Source: Leucaena leucocephala
Lineage: Eukaryota > Streptophyta > Magnoliopsida > Fabales > Fabaceae
Direction of reading: 5' to 3'
Assembly (NCBI GenBank): GCA_037074615.1
Contig: CM073562.1
Span: 15,919,001-15,983,000 of the forward strand
DNA length: 64,000 nt
A program made the translations under genes and the position numbers. The notes under the pieces were generated by a model. That model saw only the letters and a program-made list of their open reading frames with translations. It searched no databases and was not told where the DNA came from. This document shows positions 37,450 through 49,628 of this stretch, one piece after another. The first letter of the stretch is position 1. Each line of letters begins with the position of its first letter.

Positions 37450-40124
37450 CTAGGTTAATATTTGCATTACAGTTTGAAGGAAGTGATGATCCTCTGGACA
37501 AGATAACTACAGCTGAAGCTATCCGGACTCTGATAGGTTATTATCGGACTTCTCAGTACTCTTATGCTGCAACACAGAAAGTGGATGAGATTTCTAAAGT
37601 GGTGAGTTACGTTCAAAGAAATTAATTAAAGCCATCATTATTATTTGTTCTTAATTAATTGACTTATATATATATATATATATATATATATGATTCTGGT
37701 GCAGAAAGGAACAGTGCTGGATTCAGGAGGAAGTCAGGCGAGTTTCTTCATGCAGGCATTTACATTAACAAAGAGATCGTTCATCAACATGTCAAGGGAT
37801 TTTGGATACTACTGGCTTCGTCTTGTCATCTACATTGTTGTCACTGTTTGCATCGGAACCATCTATCTCAACGTTGGAACTGGCTACAACTCCATTCTGG
37901 TACCTGCTTAAGTCCCAGTGATTTCTGTAATCATGCATTGGTAGAATATATTAAGAGTCTCACATCCACTAATTAGACAATAAATTGGCCTTATATAATC
38001 TTAATAAGGTGGGTCCCATCAAATAGTGATTTTGATATAATACATCGTCATAATATAAGTGATCAACATCATTATACTGCCTGTTTGGAAAACAGACAAA
38101 CCTAGGTTTGGCTCAAAATTTAGATTTGGAGAAATTTTAAAACAAACAGCCATATTTATTCAAACAGGTTTTTAAACTAAACTATAATTTAAAACTAAGA
38201 TTTCAGATAAACTAGTCATAGTAGCTTATGGAACAGTAAAATAGCTTATGAACTAACCAATTACTATATTACCCCTACTTTTTCTTACACCCTCTCTCAT
38301 TTCTCCTATTTTTTCTTTCTTTTCTTTCTTACACTCTCTCTCCTCTCTTATTTCTCCTCATTTAATACTCATACATTTTTTCGTAATCTACCAATAATAA
38401 AAGTACTTTTAAAAGTAACTATTCAAATACTCATTTATTCAAAACCACTTTTTTTTTCATAAACTTTTCTTCAAGAGCCATTTTCTATAAGCTGTCCAAA
38501 AATCTTTTTTTTTTCTTCATAAATCCGTTTTTAAAATCCTATCCAAACGGGTCTATAGAAAGACAAACATACATAATTCTTCAAAGTCTATAATATGCTT
38601 TATATACTCCATTGGAAGAAGGTTGACTGAGTTGTGTGATGATTTAGGCAAGAGGTTCGTGTGCATCGTTTGTGTTTGGGTTTGTGACATTCATGTCAAT
38701 TGGAGGGTTCCCTTCGTTTGTGGAAGATATGAAGGTATTCCAAAGGGAGAGGTTGAATGGACACTATGGGGTGGTATCTTTTGTGATAAGCAACACATTA
38801 TCTGCAATGCCGTTTCTGATACTCATAACGTTTCTGTCTGGAACCATATGTTACTTCATGGTTCGTCTCCACCCTGGCTTCTGGCACTATATCTTCTTCG
38901 TCTTGTGCCTCTATGCCAGTGTCACTGTCGTTGAGAGCTTGATGATGGCCATTGCTAGTATTGTCCCCAACTTCCTCATGGGTATCATCATTGGTGCTGG
39001 CATTCAGGTATTTATATATATTTCCCTAATAAAAAGCACTTGCAAATTACTTCCTTCTTGGCTCTTATAGGATTTATGTAATTTATTTATAGAGATTAGT
39101 TAAGTTAGTTATTTATAAAAAAATGTATTTATTAGTTTTTCTCCCTAACAAAATTTAAGTAAGTTTCTTAGAACTATTGGATTTATTATTCTAATTGCTA
39201 TATGTCCTATTTTTTCTTTTTTTACACAAGCGTTTAAAGTAAAAGGCTTATACATGGGAACAAATAGTACAGGCGGTTGAATCTGATTGTGACAAGGGAC
39301 TTGACCTAAATTTTGTTTTTTTTTTAAATATTTTTTAGTCATCTGAAAATATATCTTGACATAAACCCTCATAATTATTTCTAATTAATAGTGATAATTT
39401 AAAAAATATATAAATTTGATAAATAGTGGATTTATATCCTATATTTGGGACTAAACTAATAAAACCTTTAAATAATTTTTATATTTAGGATGGGATACAG
39501 ACTATATAAGGCTCTTACAAATTGTCATGTCATTTTAAAACGTTTTTTAATACTGCAGGGCATATTCATGTTGGTGTCTGGCTACTTCAGGCTCCCACAT
39601 GACATACCAAAGCCATTCTGGCGCTACCCAATGTCTTATATCAGTTTCCACTTCTGGGCATTACAGGTAAATTAATAAGAGAGAAAAATATATTACATTA
39701 ATTAACTTAATCAATAATAACGAGAAAACTCAAATATGAAATCATGAAATGATTCTCTCTCTTTCAGGGTCAATACCAGAATGATCTGAAAGGGTTGATC
39801 TTCCACAACCAGACGCCGGATCTTCCGAAGATTCCGGGGGAGTACATTCTGGAGAACGTGTTCCAGATTGATGTAAACAGATCGAAGTGGATTGATTTGA
39901 TAGTGATATTCAGCATGATCATCATATACCGAATCATCTTCTTCATAATGATCAAGATCAACGAGGATGTGACTCCATGGGTGAGAGGTTACATTGCCAG
40001 GAGAAGAATGCAGCAGAAGAGTACAACACAGAACACCACCATTGCTCCTGATGTTCTCACTCAATCTCCTTCTCTAAGAACCTATATCACAAGCCAATCC
40101 AGTTCTGCTGCTCGGAAAAGGTAA
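35287..40124 (+). CDS. ABCG11: ABC transporter G family member 11-type half transporter
   Basis: Half-size ABCG (WBC) transporter, closest by recall to Arabidopsis ABCG11 (WBC11/COF1/DSO), which exports cuticular wax and cutin lipids across the plasma membrane as a homodimer or with ABCG12. Nine exons: 35287-35655, 36053-36342, 36982-37153, 37260-37382, 37473-37601, 37705-37899, 38648-39007, 39559-39666 and 39768-40124. They total 2103 nt, or 700 residues, the expected length. Walker A GPSGSGKST is at 82-90, signature SGGEKRR begins at 189, Walker B LLFLDE is at 208-213 and the H-loop His is in IASIHQP (245). The C-terminal membrane domain includes YYWLRLVIYIVVTVCIGTIY and GIIIGAGIQGIFMLVSGYF. 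The end is SSAARKR. The start is ATG 35287 (MEIEASR, as in Arabidopsis), two codons after an in-frame TTG. No lesions. Intron 6 carries a MITE and introns 2, 4 and 5 carry TA microsatellites. Confidence 0.97.
36664..36692. repeat. (TA)n microsatellite in ABCG11 intron 2
   Basis: Pure TA dinucleotide run. Similar runs are at about 37420-37447 (intron 4) and 37662-37691 (intron 5), and an ATT run is at 36948-36968. Confidence 0.9.
38077..38553. mobile_element. MITE, family 2, copy B, in ABCG11 intron 6
   Basis: About 480 bp with left end CTGCCTGTTTGGAAAACAG and right end ATCCAAACGGGTC, imperfect inverted ends. The interior shares GCTTATGGAACAGTAAAATAG, ACCAATTACTATATTACCCC and a CT-rich tract with copies at 31798-32246 and 57468-57900. 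It makes up most of intron 6 but leaves both splice sites intact. Confidence 0.75.
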
Positions 40125-41196
40125 ACTCGAGAACAATAAGAAGGAAGTGCCAATGAATGAAACTATGTACTTATTGATGATGAGTTGTCTATGTGGGTAG
40201 TTGTTAATTTGCATCTTCCTCTGTGGTGTTCCTCCCATGTGAAGAGGGTGATGAGCTGAAATCATAAATATTGAAATCAATGCCATTTCTTTTAACATAA
40301 ATCAGTCACGAGTCTCATTTTTATTTGAATGATTCAACGGTTGAATACAAGGGTATTTGATTTTAAGAAAACAATTCAGAAGATGACTCGGTTGCAGGAA
40401 ATATGGAATTGGGACGAATCACCTTGCAAGTTATCTTAAGCACGTTGTGTTCGATGCAAAGTTTTCTCCTTTTCAAAATAACATTCTGTTCAGAAATTTC
40501 TTTTTGTTCTGAGGGAGTTGTTTTAATAGTAATGTAAACATTTTACTATAAGAGAAATATTTACGTAATATTACTTTATGTGTATTCTTACCAATTAAAA
40601 TATATAATTTATTATTAACATCACGATTGCATTTATTGTTATTCTAATTGTCTGGTATTTTTTTCTTATTTGCAAAAAATAAAAGGTGCCAATTAGAATT
40701 TAAAATCAGTTGAGTTATATTTTAATTAATTAGAATACATATAAGATGATCCTGTGAGAATATGGAAGTATTTCTCTTACTTAGATTCCTCTTACAAGTC
40801 TCTTTTAACTAAAATTATTATCATATAGCAAAGAATGATAATTAACTTATTAAATGTTTTAAATTGATAAAATTTTTAAACTTTATTCTTATTAAAATTT
40901 TCTATATCTCTCTCTTTGTAAAAGGAATTAAATAGGAGTATAATTCAAAAATAATTATTAATAACCCTGCTTATGCTTATGATTAGGGTCAGAGTGGTAT
41001 GTACATAAGATCTTACCATTTTTGAAATTGTATTTTGCCATAGTTAATAAGCTTACTTCCCACACGTGCATTTTCCTTTACAAGCCATGATTCATGGCGA
41101 TTATAAGCAATTAGGAACTTTACATCGCCAACTATACATACGTACGTACGTACGTACATACATACATACATACATACATACGTATACATACATACA

Positions 41197-41245
<49 letters not shown>

Positions 41246-43010
41246 GATCCAATTTTTTAGTACATGAAGCTATACAATTTTTTAGCAATGAACCAATTTT
41301 TATTTGTGATTTTTTTAAAATTATTTTTACTGTACATAATAAGTGGAATGTATATATTTTGAGGGTCAACTGTAGGAGAAAAAGAACCCAATTAATTAAG
41401 AAAGTAGAGGTAATTAATATTTATAAGCAACTAATCGCCACCTAATTACTATAACCAATTTGGGTTTATACCATATCTTTACTCATTGAGTTTTTTTTTT
41501 CAATTTTTTAATTTTTTTTCTTTCACTTTCTGCATGGATAATAGCACTATATTATTTCACTAACCTGAATGGCCTTATTTACGTGATTTAAGTGACTCTT
41601 TCTTTTTCTTTCTATTTTTTTTGGTACGGCAGGTATTTCTGAATAGTCAGTCATTCTTTTGATTTTTTTTATATATTTAGATTTTTTTTAACATATCATA
41701 TTAAAATATTATTGAGCCCAATTGACAATAACCCTACGAAAGATATTATTTACATTACATAGACTTATATTTAATATATTGTATTTAAGTAACTCGTTCC
41801 ACTAAGATTAAAGTTTGAATGTCGTTCTTTTGAATTTTGAGACAGACACAATTATTTGTCCAAAATTAAATTTGATCCTTAATTAGCTTAATCTTGAATA
41901 ATATTTTCCTTATAAATAAATATAAATATTTTAAAGAGTAGTTAGCGCAATCCATAAAAAATGTCACTTTATCAAACGACTTTTTTAAATATGATATTTT
42001 CTTAATGTTATATACACATATAATCACACGCTGATGATATTTATACAAAGCGTTACAATTTCAATTTTCAAGGCAGTCAAATGGAGAATGTTTCTGTGTG
42101 TTGGTGGTGTTGGTGACGATGGCGGATGAGCAATTATTTCTCTAGTATGTTAATGTTGAAAAATAAGCTTTTGCTAGGAATGTAAAATTTCCCCACAGTA
42201 ATACATCTATCGAAACGTCTCCCAACAGTAATTTTGAATAATATCAAACATTTTAATACTATATTATTGTATTCAAAATTATTTTTAGTAATTTTTTAGT
42301 TAGAACATGATATTAATTAAGTGTGGCATTTTTACAAGAGACAGATATTTAATTAGTTATATATGTTTCCAATACAAGATATTTAGTTACAATTTTCATT
42401 AGATAAGCCTAGGATAATCTACGGCTAATCACAACGGTAAACTTCTCGAATGGGTTTTTATTCTAACCATGATATCCTCTTCATACACACTGCCAAAATT
42501 AACTAAATATTTAAAGAACTCAATTAAGTATTAACTATATTAGGTTTAATGGTAGATATTTAGTTATAATTTTATTTTTGGTATAAAAAATTTTAAAAAT
42601 GGGTTAGGTTTATCTATGATCTAATGATATAATTAAGTTTTTTTTTCCTCCTAAGTTATATCAATATCGGACAAAGTAAGTCATCTATTAATTTCAGGTG
42701 TAAGTCTAGATATTTTGGAGTTTTGATGCCTCCTTAAGTACTATAATTGAAACTATAACAAAATAGTACTAATTAAAAATTAAAAAAATTCTAAATAATT
42801 ATATATCTCATATTTTTGTTAGTTAAATACAGGTATATTTAGTTATAGTTAATTAGTGAGTACAAACAAGGTTGGGCTTTACTACGAGTTACGTTGCGGT
42901 CTGACTTATATTATGTAGACCATTCATGTTTTGACTTCAGGTCGCCCGGCCTAGCTCAATTTTAAATTGGACCAGGCTAGACATCGGTCCAAATTGGGTC
43001 AACTTCTATT
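40125..43010. other. 3' flank of ABCG11 and AT-rich spacer
   Basis: The first 200 bp is the probable ABCG11 3' UTR. The rest has no gene, apart from a long tetranucleotide microsatellite at 41136-41245. No RNA gene recognised. Confidence 0.6.
41136..41245. repeat. Compound (CGTA)n(CATA)n(TA)n microsatellite
   Basis: About 110 bp of 4-bp repeats: CGTA units give way to CATA units, interrupted once by CGTATA, and end in TA dinucleotides. Open frames across it are artefacts of the repeat. Confidence 0.95.
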
Positions 43011-43016
43011 TCCCCC

Positions 43017-43560
43017 CCTAAAATATATAAAACCGAACTCTATGTAATTTCTTTAATTTTTAAAATATTAAATTAAAAATATTAATATTTTATATATTAA
43101 TTATCAAAATAATGTATTAAAATTTATATTAAAATTAACTAATTTATATATATTTTTATTATATATCCCTTCATTTAAAAATAGCATTTAATATTTAACA
43201 TATAATTTTATTTTTTACAAATATTTCAAATAAAATATTTAAATAACACTTACTTTAAAATATTTTCTAAATATTTTAAATTACACATTAAATATCAAGT
43301 TTTATTTAAATATTTTATATTTTGTAAGTATTTAAAAAACTTAAAATTATAGGTGAAGTGTCAAATGTTATTTTTTAAATGACATAGTATGTAATAAAAA
43401 ATATAAAATTTATGACATAGTAAAAACTGTTAACTTTAATGATAAGGTTTTGATAATCAAAATATAAAATATTACGGTTATTAATTTAAACTTTTAAATG
43501 TTATGGAGGCTATAAGTAACTGATCCAAATTTTATAGAATTTTATGTATTTTAAACTTAA
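43017..43560. mobile_element. AT-rich long-inverted-repeat element, copy 1
   Basis: The left arm (ATATAAAACCGAACTCTATG, then TAATTATCAAAATAA) and the right arm (TTTTGATAATCAAAATATAA, then AAGTAACTGATCC) are inverted over about 100 bp. The interior has ATATTTAAATAACACTT and TTTTTTAAATGACATAGTAT. Similar sequence lies at 50285-50710 and 50907-51508. No coding capacity seen. The class is uncertain, with the long arms recalling Mutator-type MITEs. Confidence 0.5.
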
Positions 43561-44496
43561 TTTTACATCTATTTTTTATTCTATTTATTTTACTTTAATT
43601 TAATTCCTAGCCATGTAATCTTATAGTTTTGTTCTGGCTTTCTCCTTCTATAAAAAAATGCTTAAATACATAAAATTCTTGAACAATTGTATATAATCTT
43701 GTTAGTTTTAAAAGTTTAAACTAAAAACCCTATTTTGGTTCATAATACTCCCTCTTATCAAATATATAAGATGTTGTTAATTAAACTACATGAATTAAAG
43801 AGTGTTAGTTAAGACATTAAATGTATTTTAAATGGATAATTTTTTTATTTATCCTTATTAAATAATGTGTAAAAAATAATAAAATTATTTTTTAAATATA
43901 TTTTTATTATGTGTCACATCTCTCCCTCTGTTTTTATAATTCACTGAAAAGATAAAATGAGAAAAAAACTCATTAATGACCATTTCTACTTATTATATTT
44001 TAGACACACTTTCTTCTAGAATATATTTTATATATTGGATTGGAGGGTTTAAAAATCATTTGAAGTTGGAAAGAAATTAATACGCATTTATTAATTTTAT
44101 TCATATAATTAATGTTTAAATATGATTCATTGTATTTTTCTCTCTCCTTTAAAATCACATTTAATATTAGTAAAGTTAGAAAAAAAATTAATTTAAGACA
44201 AATTTGATTAGTTAGCTATAAGTTTTTGAGTTAAGCAAATTAATTAAACTGACTTATATATTGATTATGTATTTTTGTTTATTTTAATTCTTATGATAAA
44301 AACAATTTATGAGAGGAGAGAGTAACGTGAGATCATGTGTGAGAGGTATTTATTCTCCAATTGGTTATATATAATAATAACATTAGGCGGCTTGGTTAGG
44401 CAGAAGCTCTAGATTTCAACTTATTAAACTAACATGTATCCTTCGTATTATACATATAAGTTTTAAAAATCAACTATACACAACCACTACATTTAT
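43561..44496. other. AT-rich spacer with a repeat segment
   Basis: No gene. About 43590-43665 (CCTAGCCATGTAATCTTATAG, TTCTGGCTTTCTCCTTCTAT) recurs in inverted orientation at about 50715-50775, next to another copy of the long-inverted-repeat element. The repeated unit is therefore larger than the element itself. Confidence 0.45.
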
Positions 44497-44935
44497 GGCC
44501 TATTTGGATTAGCTTTTAGATAATAGATTTTGGGAAGAATAGATTATAGAGAATAGATTTTAGGGAGAATAGATTTTGGGAATATAGATATTTAGATGAT
44601 TAGTAGTAGAATTACTTTTTATATTGATAAATTATAAAAAATGGTATGATTTGATTAAAGTATGAGAGAGGAGAGAGGGTAGAGAAGAGAGAGAAAAGAG
44701 GAGATAGGATGAAGAAGAGAGATGAGAGAGGGTATAAGAAAAAATATGGGTAAAATAGTAATTGGATAGTCCATAAGCTCTTTTACTGTTCTAAAAGATA
44801 TTTTCAGTACCTTATTCAAAACTATGGTTTTGGCCAAAATCAATTATAGATAAAAATTATTATTTGTGTAAAATTTTCCTAAACTGAGGTTTTGCCCAAA
44901 AATTGATTTTCCAACCTAGAATCCAAACACGCACT
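44497..44935. mobile_element. MITE, family 1, copy B
   Basis: About 440 bp from GGCCTATTTGGATTAGC to GAATCCAAACACGCAC. It has the same interior as copy A (AGAATAGATTTTG units, a GA-rich tract, GCTCTTTTACTGTTC, GAGGTTTTGCCCAAAA). Confidence 0.75.
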
Positions 44936-45348
44936 CAAAAAACAACAACTTTTGGCAGCCATGCACAAGTTCTGATCATCCCTAAAAGTATTTCTTAAGA
45001 AATATATAAAAAATTAAATATGATTATTTTAGATTATATTAAATAATTTTTTTAAAAGTATCATTTAGATAATTATAAAACGAATCCTTCAGCACTTCCC
45101 GGCCACTAGAGTCTAGAGGTGCGCATCTCTTCTCTAATATATATTGTATATTTCCAAATTTATCTTAAAAAATTATAAAACGAAACAGGCAATCAATTAT
45201 TAAAAAAAAAATACACTTTCTGAAAAGTTCAATAAATTGAACCAAGCGACCCCTAATTCAGGAAAATAGCATTTATTAGAAGTATTAATTAGGGCTCAAC
45301 AAAGAGAGAAGAATACAGCAAGCATAAGCAAGATGAAGAATATCCCTA
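44936..45348. other. 3' flank of the first Cys-rich peptide gene
   Basis: AT-rich, no gene. The right 50 bp is probably the 3' UTR of the minus-strand peptide gene ending at 45349. Confidence 0.5.
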
Positions 45349-45969
45349 TTATTTACAGAAACAAAGATGAGAAAAGAGATCACAAACAGGAAAACCAATT
45401 AAGCGATGAGTCGCAGGGTCAGTACAACATAGAACACAGTCCTGGGAATCACCACAGGGACACAATGTCCCTATTATTCGTTCCCCTCCTCCTCCTCCTC
45501 CTCCTCCTACTTCTTTTGCTGCTCTTGAGCACCACCCTGCATTTTCATTCATTCATTTCATTTATCACTTAATTAATTCCCATCAACCCCTCATACAAAA
45601 CACAATCATATACTTAGTCCAGCAAGACCGGGTCGGTCCTCGGGTCCAAAATTCTAGCCTGGTCTTTTCTTAGACCAGACTACTTGTTGATGCATAACAT
45701 GTTTCTACCCAGTTTTTGCTCAGCCCTATTAGAAACTGTGCCATTAATGTAAAAGGAACTAAATTTTTCAAAGATGCATGAATTAAAAAGAATTGGGCTA
45801 TATGTAGGACTAGTAGGAGAGTGTGTGTATGTCTCTCTATATATAATATATTAATGTATTAACAAAATGAAAGATGAAAAAGTATAAGAGATAAATTAAT
45901 AGAGTTACCTGAAGTTATGAGAAGCAAGAAAACAAAGAAAACGAAATGAATGGTTGAAGCCTTTGCCAT
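45349..45969 (-). CDS. Secreted Cys-rich (defensin-like) peptide, copy 1
   Basis: Two-exon gene on the minus strand: exon 1 45909-45969 and exon 2 45349-45536, giving 82 residues. Exon 1 encodes a signal peptide (MAKASTIHFVFFVFLLLITS). The mature part starts near GWCSRAAKE, followed by a run of eight Gly and then a Cys-rich domain: C-x-C-x5-C-x2-C-C-x13-C-x6-C-x-C (LCPC, DCVLCC, PVCD, LCFCK). The CxxxC spacing and final CxC fit a cysteine-stabilised alpha-beta fold, so a defensin-like role in defence or signalling is possible but inferred. An intron right after the signal peptide is typical of plant DEFL genes. The Gly run is encoded by a GGA microsatellite not expanded in copy 2. Splice sites are GT-AG and the frame is clean. 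I do not recognise an exact named family. Confidence 0.8.
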
Positions 45970-46047
45970 TTGAACTAATAAGAGATGGAAGAATTGTATT
46001 TTGTGATGAATTAGTGAGGATGAAGAATATCAGCTATGGAAGGTTGA

Positions 46048-46054
46048 ATTTATA
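46048..46054 (-). promoter_or_regulatory. TATA box of Cys-rich peptide copy 1
   Basis: Reads TATAAAT on the minus strand, about 80 bp before the start codon. The surrounding CTATAAATTCAACC and CAGCTGATATTCTTCATCC (the latter as AGCTGATATTCTTCATCC here) match the flank of copy 2, so the core promoter was duplicated with the gene. Confidence 0.7.
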
Positions 46055-46888
46055 GTGCCATGCTTAAATTTCAATTAATTGTTGTGGATGTTTTAAATCT
46101 ATCATCATTAGTTTAATTAATTCTTATATATTCATGCATGCTTATTGAATTGGGGGAGGGGGGGGATTGCCTAGTAAAACCTTATCTGTATATTTTCTGA
46201 GATCGGGGCCTCAATAGTAACCAAATATATATTTCAAATATTAAAATATTCTAGTTTTTACGTCATTTGATAAAACTATTCACAAATTATAAAATGTGAA
46301 TATTTTTTAATTCCATATAAAACAATATTTTGAAAACAAAAATAAATACATTTCCTGAAAAAATAACAAGAATTAGAGAGAGGGGAGGGGGGAGTCGCGC
46401 GGTGTTTATTAACTCACCCCGTGTACAAGTGTAGCTGAGATTGACCGGTGGTTTGATGGTACTGAACAAACAGAATCCGAATCTAAACTAAATTTTAAAG
46501 GAGTTAATTTCCAAAGTGCTGTATACAAATCAGATTAATTTTAGGAATTTAAGGATACTCGTAAACTTCTGTTAAATTGGTTAGAACCACCCAGTTGTTT
46601 GGTTGGGGGTAGGTGTAAAGGAGAAGAGTTTAGTGTTTGTTTAAATTGACTATTTAAAATCCTAATCCACTTTTTATACCTTAATTTTAAGATTTACAAA
46701 ATATGAGTTTTGTCTATACTTATTTACGTGAATAAGCTTATCGAAAGTAAATCCAAACAAGTTATTAAACGTTTTGAGAAATTGTGAATTTTGTCAAAAG
46801 ATTTAGCTTTAAGTTGAGACCACGTAAGATCTACTTCCCTTATTGTATATTTCCAATATATAGGAAGATTGATTATTTCAGAGACAAC

Positions 46889-46931
<43 letters not shown>

Positions 46932-47011
46932 AATTGAGTATTATTAATATGCTGAACAAACAGAGAACAACACAGCAGCCATGATAATTAAGCAAGATTA
47001 AGAAACCCTAA
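46055..47011. other. Upstream region of copy 1 and spacer
   Basis: Bases about 46065-46190 (CAATTAATTGTTGTGGAT, TCTATCATCATTAGT, GATTGCCTAGTAAAACCTT) are repeated upstream of copy 2 at about 48550-48655, marking the extent of the duplicated promoter. A TA microsatellite lies at 46890-46929. No further gene seen. Confidence 0.65.
46890..46929. repeat. (TA)n microsatellite
   Basis: About 40 bp of uninterrupted TA dinucleotides in the spacer between the two Cys-rich peptide genes. Confidence 0.9.
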
Positions 47012-48419
47012 TCATTCACAAAAACATATACCGAGAGGATTACAAAAAGGCTGACCAATTAAGCCAACCCCAGGTTTCTTACAACATGGCACACAGTCTT
47101 TGGCAACACGACAGGGACAGAATGTAGCTATTTCTTTTGTTGTGCCTCCTCCTAATTCTTCTTTTGCTGCTCTTGAACACCACCCTGCAATATATCATTA
47201 ATTTCATTTATCAATTACTGCCTGTTTGGTTTAGAAAAAAAGAAGAAGTAATTTTGGATCCAAACACCCAAATACCTATCTTAATTAGTTGTAGAAGTAT
47301 TTTTAGCCAAAACTATAGTATAATTCATTTGAAACTATAGTATTATATATGCAAGAGCCACAAGCTTTTCAAGCAATTTCATATATTAAGCATAAGAAAT
47401 GACGGTTTTAACTCTTGAACTCTTGTCATTTTCCTATCTCTTTTATTTTTTTATATAATTATTATTTTATCTCATATTCTTTTTAATAATTTACCTATAA
47501 AAAAATCATTCTGACAACAACCAATTAAATATTTATTTATTTAAAAATACTTTTCATACAAAATCGGTTCAACAAAAGCCAAACCAAACACATCTTGATT
47601 TGCATGCATATATTTGATCATATATATATTTGCTACTCCTCATGTCCTAAGTCTTAATTTGTAGAGTAAATTATTTTATAAATTAAATCTTATATTTAAG
47701 ATAAGAGGAATATTATACTTATATACTCCTCAGTCTAAATATGTCCAAATATAGGACAACTTCTAGAAGCAATATATGGTTCTGAAATGTAAGTAATATT
47801 GTACATTTAGCAATTATTTTCCAACTCTATCCTTAATTATCAACGTGGTTTATAAACTCTGCCATTCATATAATTGATAAGGGTAAAACCGGAAACAATT
47901 GATATTTTTTCGAAAGATAGAAGAAGAAACTAAAATTTTCAAAGATTAGAACTCTCCTATATTTAACACTTTAAGGAGAGCGTGTGTCTTTATACACACA
48001 AACACACACACACATATATATATATATATTTACTCTTCTAATTCTCGTTACAAGACAGGGAGAGGAGATTTATTTTGATTTTATTTATAAATCGCATATT
48101 AAATTTTTTATATAAATAGATAATTTTATTTTTATTTATTATTGTGTAGACTTTGTATTCTTATAGTAGAGTATATATTAAATAGGGATAAAGTTAAAAA
48201 GTTATTAATTTTTTTTGTTTTAATGAAATATATTAAAAGTGTCTCATAAATAGGATTAAAGAGTGCATACGTACATACATATATATATATATACTTGTAT
48301 TAACCAAATGAAAGATAGGAAAAAAAAAGTGTTATGGGATAAATTAATATTGAGTTACCTGGTGTTACGAGAAGCAAGAGAACAAAGAAAGAGAAATTAA
48401 TGGTCGAAGACTTTGCCAT
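47012..48419 (-). CDS. Secreted Cys-rich (defensin-like) peptide, copy 2
   Basis: Two-exon minus-strand gene: exon 1 48359-48419, exon 2 47012-47184, giving 77 residues. Signal peptide MAKSSTINFSFFVLLLLVTP, then GWCSRAAKEELGGG and the Cys-rich domain FCPC, DCVPCC, QPFCNPLGICFCE-stop. The spacing is C-x-C-x5-C-x2-C-C-x12-C-x5-C-x-C, the same nine-Cys set as copy 1. Identity is highest in the signal peptide and linker and lower in the mature domain, as expected for diversifying peptides. The intron is 1.17 kb, larger than the 372 bp in copy 1, and includes an AC/AT microsatellite. GT-AG splice sites and a clean stop support a functional gene. Function is inferred only from the secretion signal and the Cys framework. 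Confidence 0.82.
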
Positions 48420-48498
48420 TTGCACTAAAAGATAAGTTTGAAGAATTAAATACTGTGAATGAATTAGGGAGGATGAAGAATATCAGCTGGAGGGTTTA

Positions 48499-48505
48499 AT
48501 TTATA
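48499..48505 (-). promoter_or_regulatory. TATA box of Cys-rich peptide copy 2
   Basis: TATAAAT on the minus strand about 80 bp upstream of the start codon, within a block (ACTATAAATTAAACCCTCC, AGCTGATATTCTTCATCC) shared with copy 1. Confidence 0.7.
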
Positions 48506-49622
48506 GTTCTACCATGTTTGGAGTTTGACTATTTGAATTTATGACACTAAATTTCAATTAATTCTTGTGGATTTTTCTAAATCTATCATCATTAATGTAA
48601 TTAATTCTTACACATGTGCATGCACTTTGACTGGGGATTGCCTAGTAAAACCTTGGTTATATTTTCTGGGCTTGGGGCCTCCGAGCCTTCAATACTAACC
48701 AAATATACATATCGATATTATTAAAAATTCTACTTATTTTGCAAAATATAAAATTCATTTCTAAGACAATTTTAAAATACTTTTTTTTTGTAACAACTTG
48801 CTTCCAGAAGAGTTGCTCAATTTTAAAATACTCTTTTTTGTCTTTTTAACATAAAACTTAATTAAAAAGTTATTTTTAATTTTAAATATAAGATATATTT
48901 TTTATATTTATTAATTTTTTAAAATTATCTTTATTAATACTCTTTTAATAATAATCGAGAGGAAGAAATTGAATTAAAAATATGATTATAATATTTTAAA
49001 AAAATATGTTATATTAATTAAAATAACTAATTTTTTTAATCTAATCAAATTGATTAAATATGTCATTAAAAATTATAATAATAGTGTTTAGTACGCTCCC
49101 TTGTTACTATTTTTTTTCCAATATAACTTATTTTTCTTACTTAATTGGGTTAATACTATTATTGGACATAATAGGTTGTTCAAATTATAATTTTATTTTT
49201 TATAATTTGAAATTATAATTTTTGGTTATCATTATTTCATAAGACCTCTTAGTCTAAGTTAACGTTATTAAGTATATTGACCAATATCAAAACTCATTAA
49301 ACATATAGGGATAATATAAGTTTTATTTTTAATTTTAGTCCCAATATTTTTAACAAATTTTACTTTTGATCCTATATTTAATTGTTTTAATTTTTAGTTA
49401 AGGCTATTAAATTCAGATAAAATGTTTATAAAATTATAAAGATAAAATCATAATTTGAAACTATAACTTATCCCTAATAATAAGTTAACAAAAAGTGACA
49501 ACCAACAAGCAGTTAAAGTAAGAAAAGATCAAAGAACACATTGATTTATTTGAGTACTTTGAACCCACTCATCAAGAGTCTTATTCTAATCGTGGTACAA
49601 CTAAAGCTGGGAATTTCTCTCT
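48506..49622. other. Upstream flank of copy 2 and AT-rich spacer
   Basis: The first 150 bp matches the upstream flank of copy 1. The remainder is AT-rich with no gene recognised. Confidence 0.55.
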
Positions 49623-49628
49623 CACACA

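Noticed and set aside
41013..41369. 118-codon open frame with MYVCMYVCMYV repeats
   Set aside because: It is a translation of the CGTA/CATA microsatellite.
45333..45572. Plus-strand 79-codon open frame with a poly-Leu tract
   Set aside because: It is antisense to exon 2 of the Cys-rich peptide gene; the Leu run is the complement of the Gly8 repeat.
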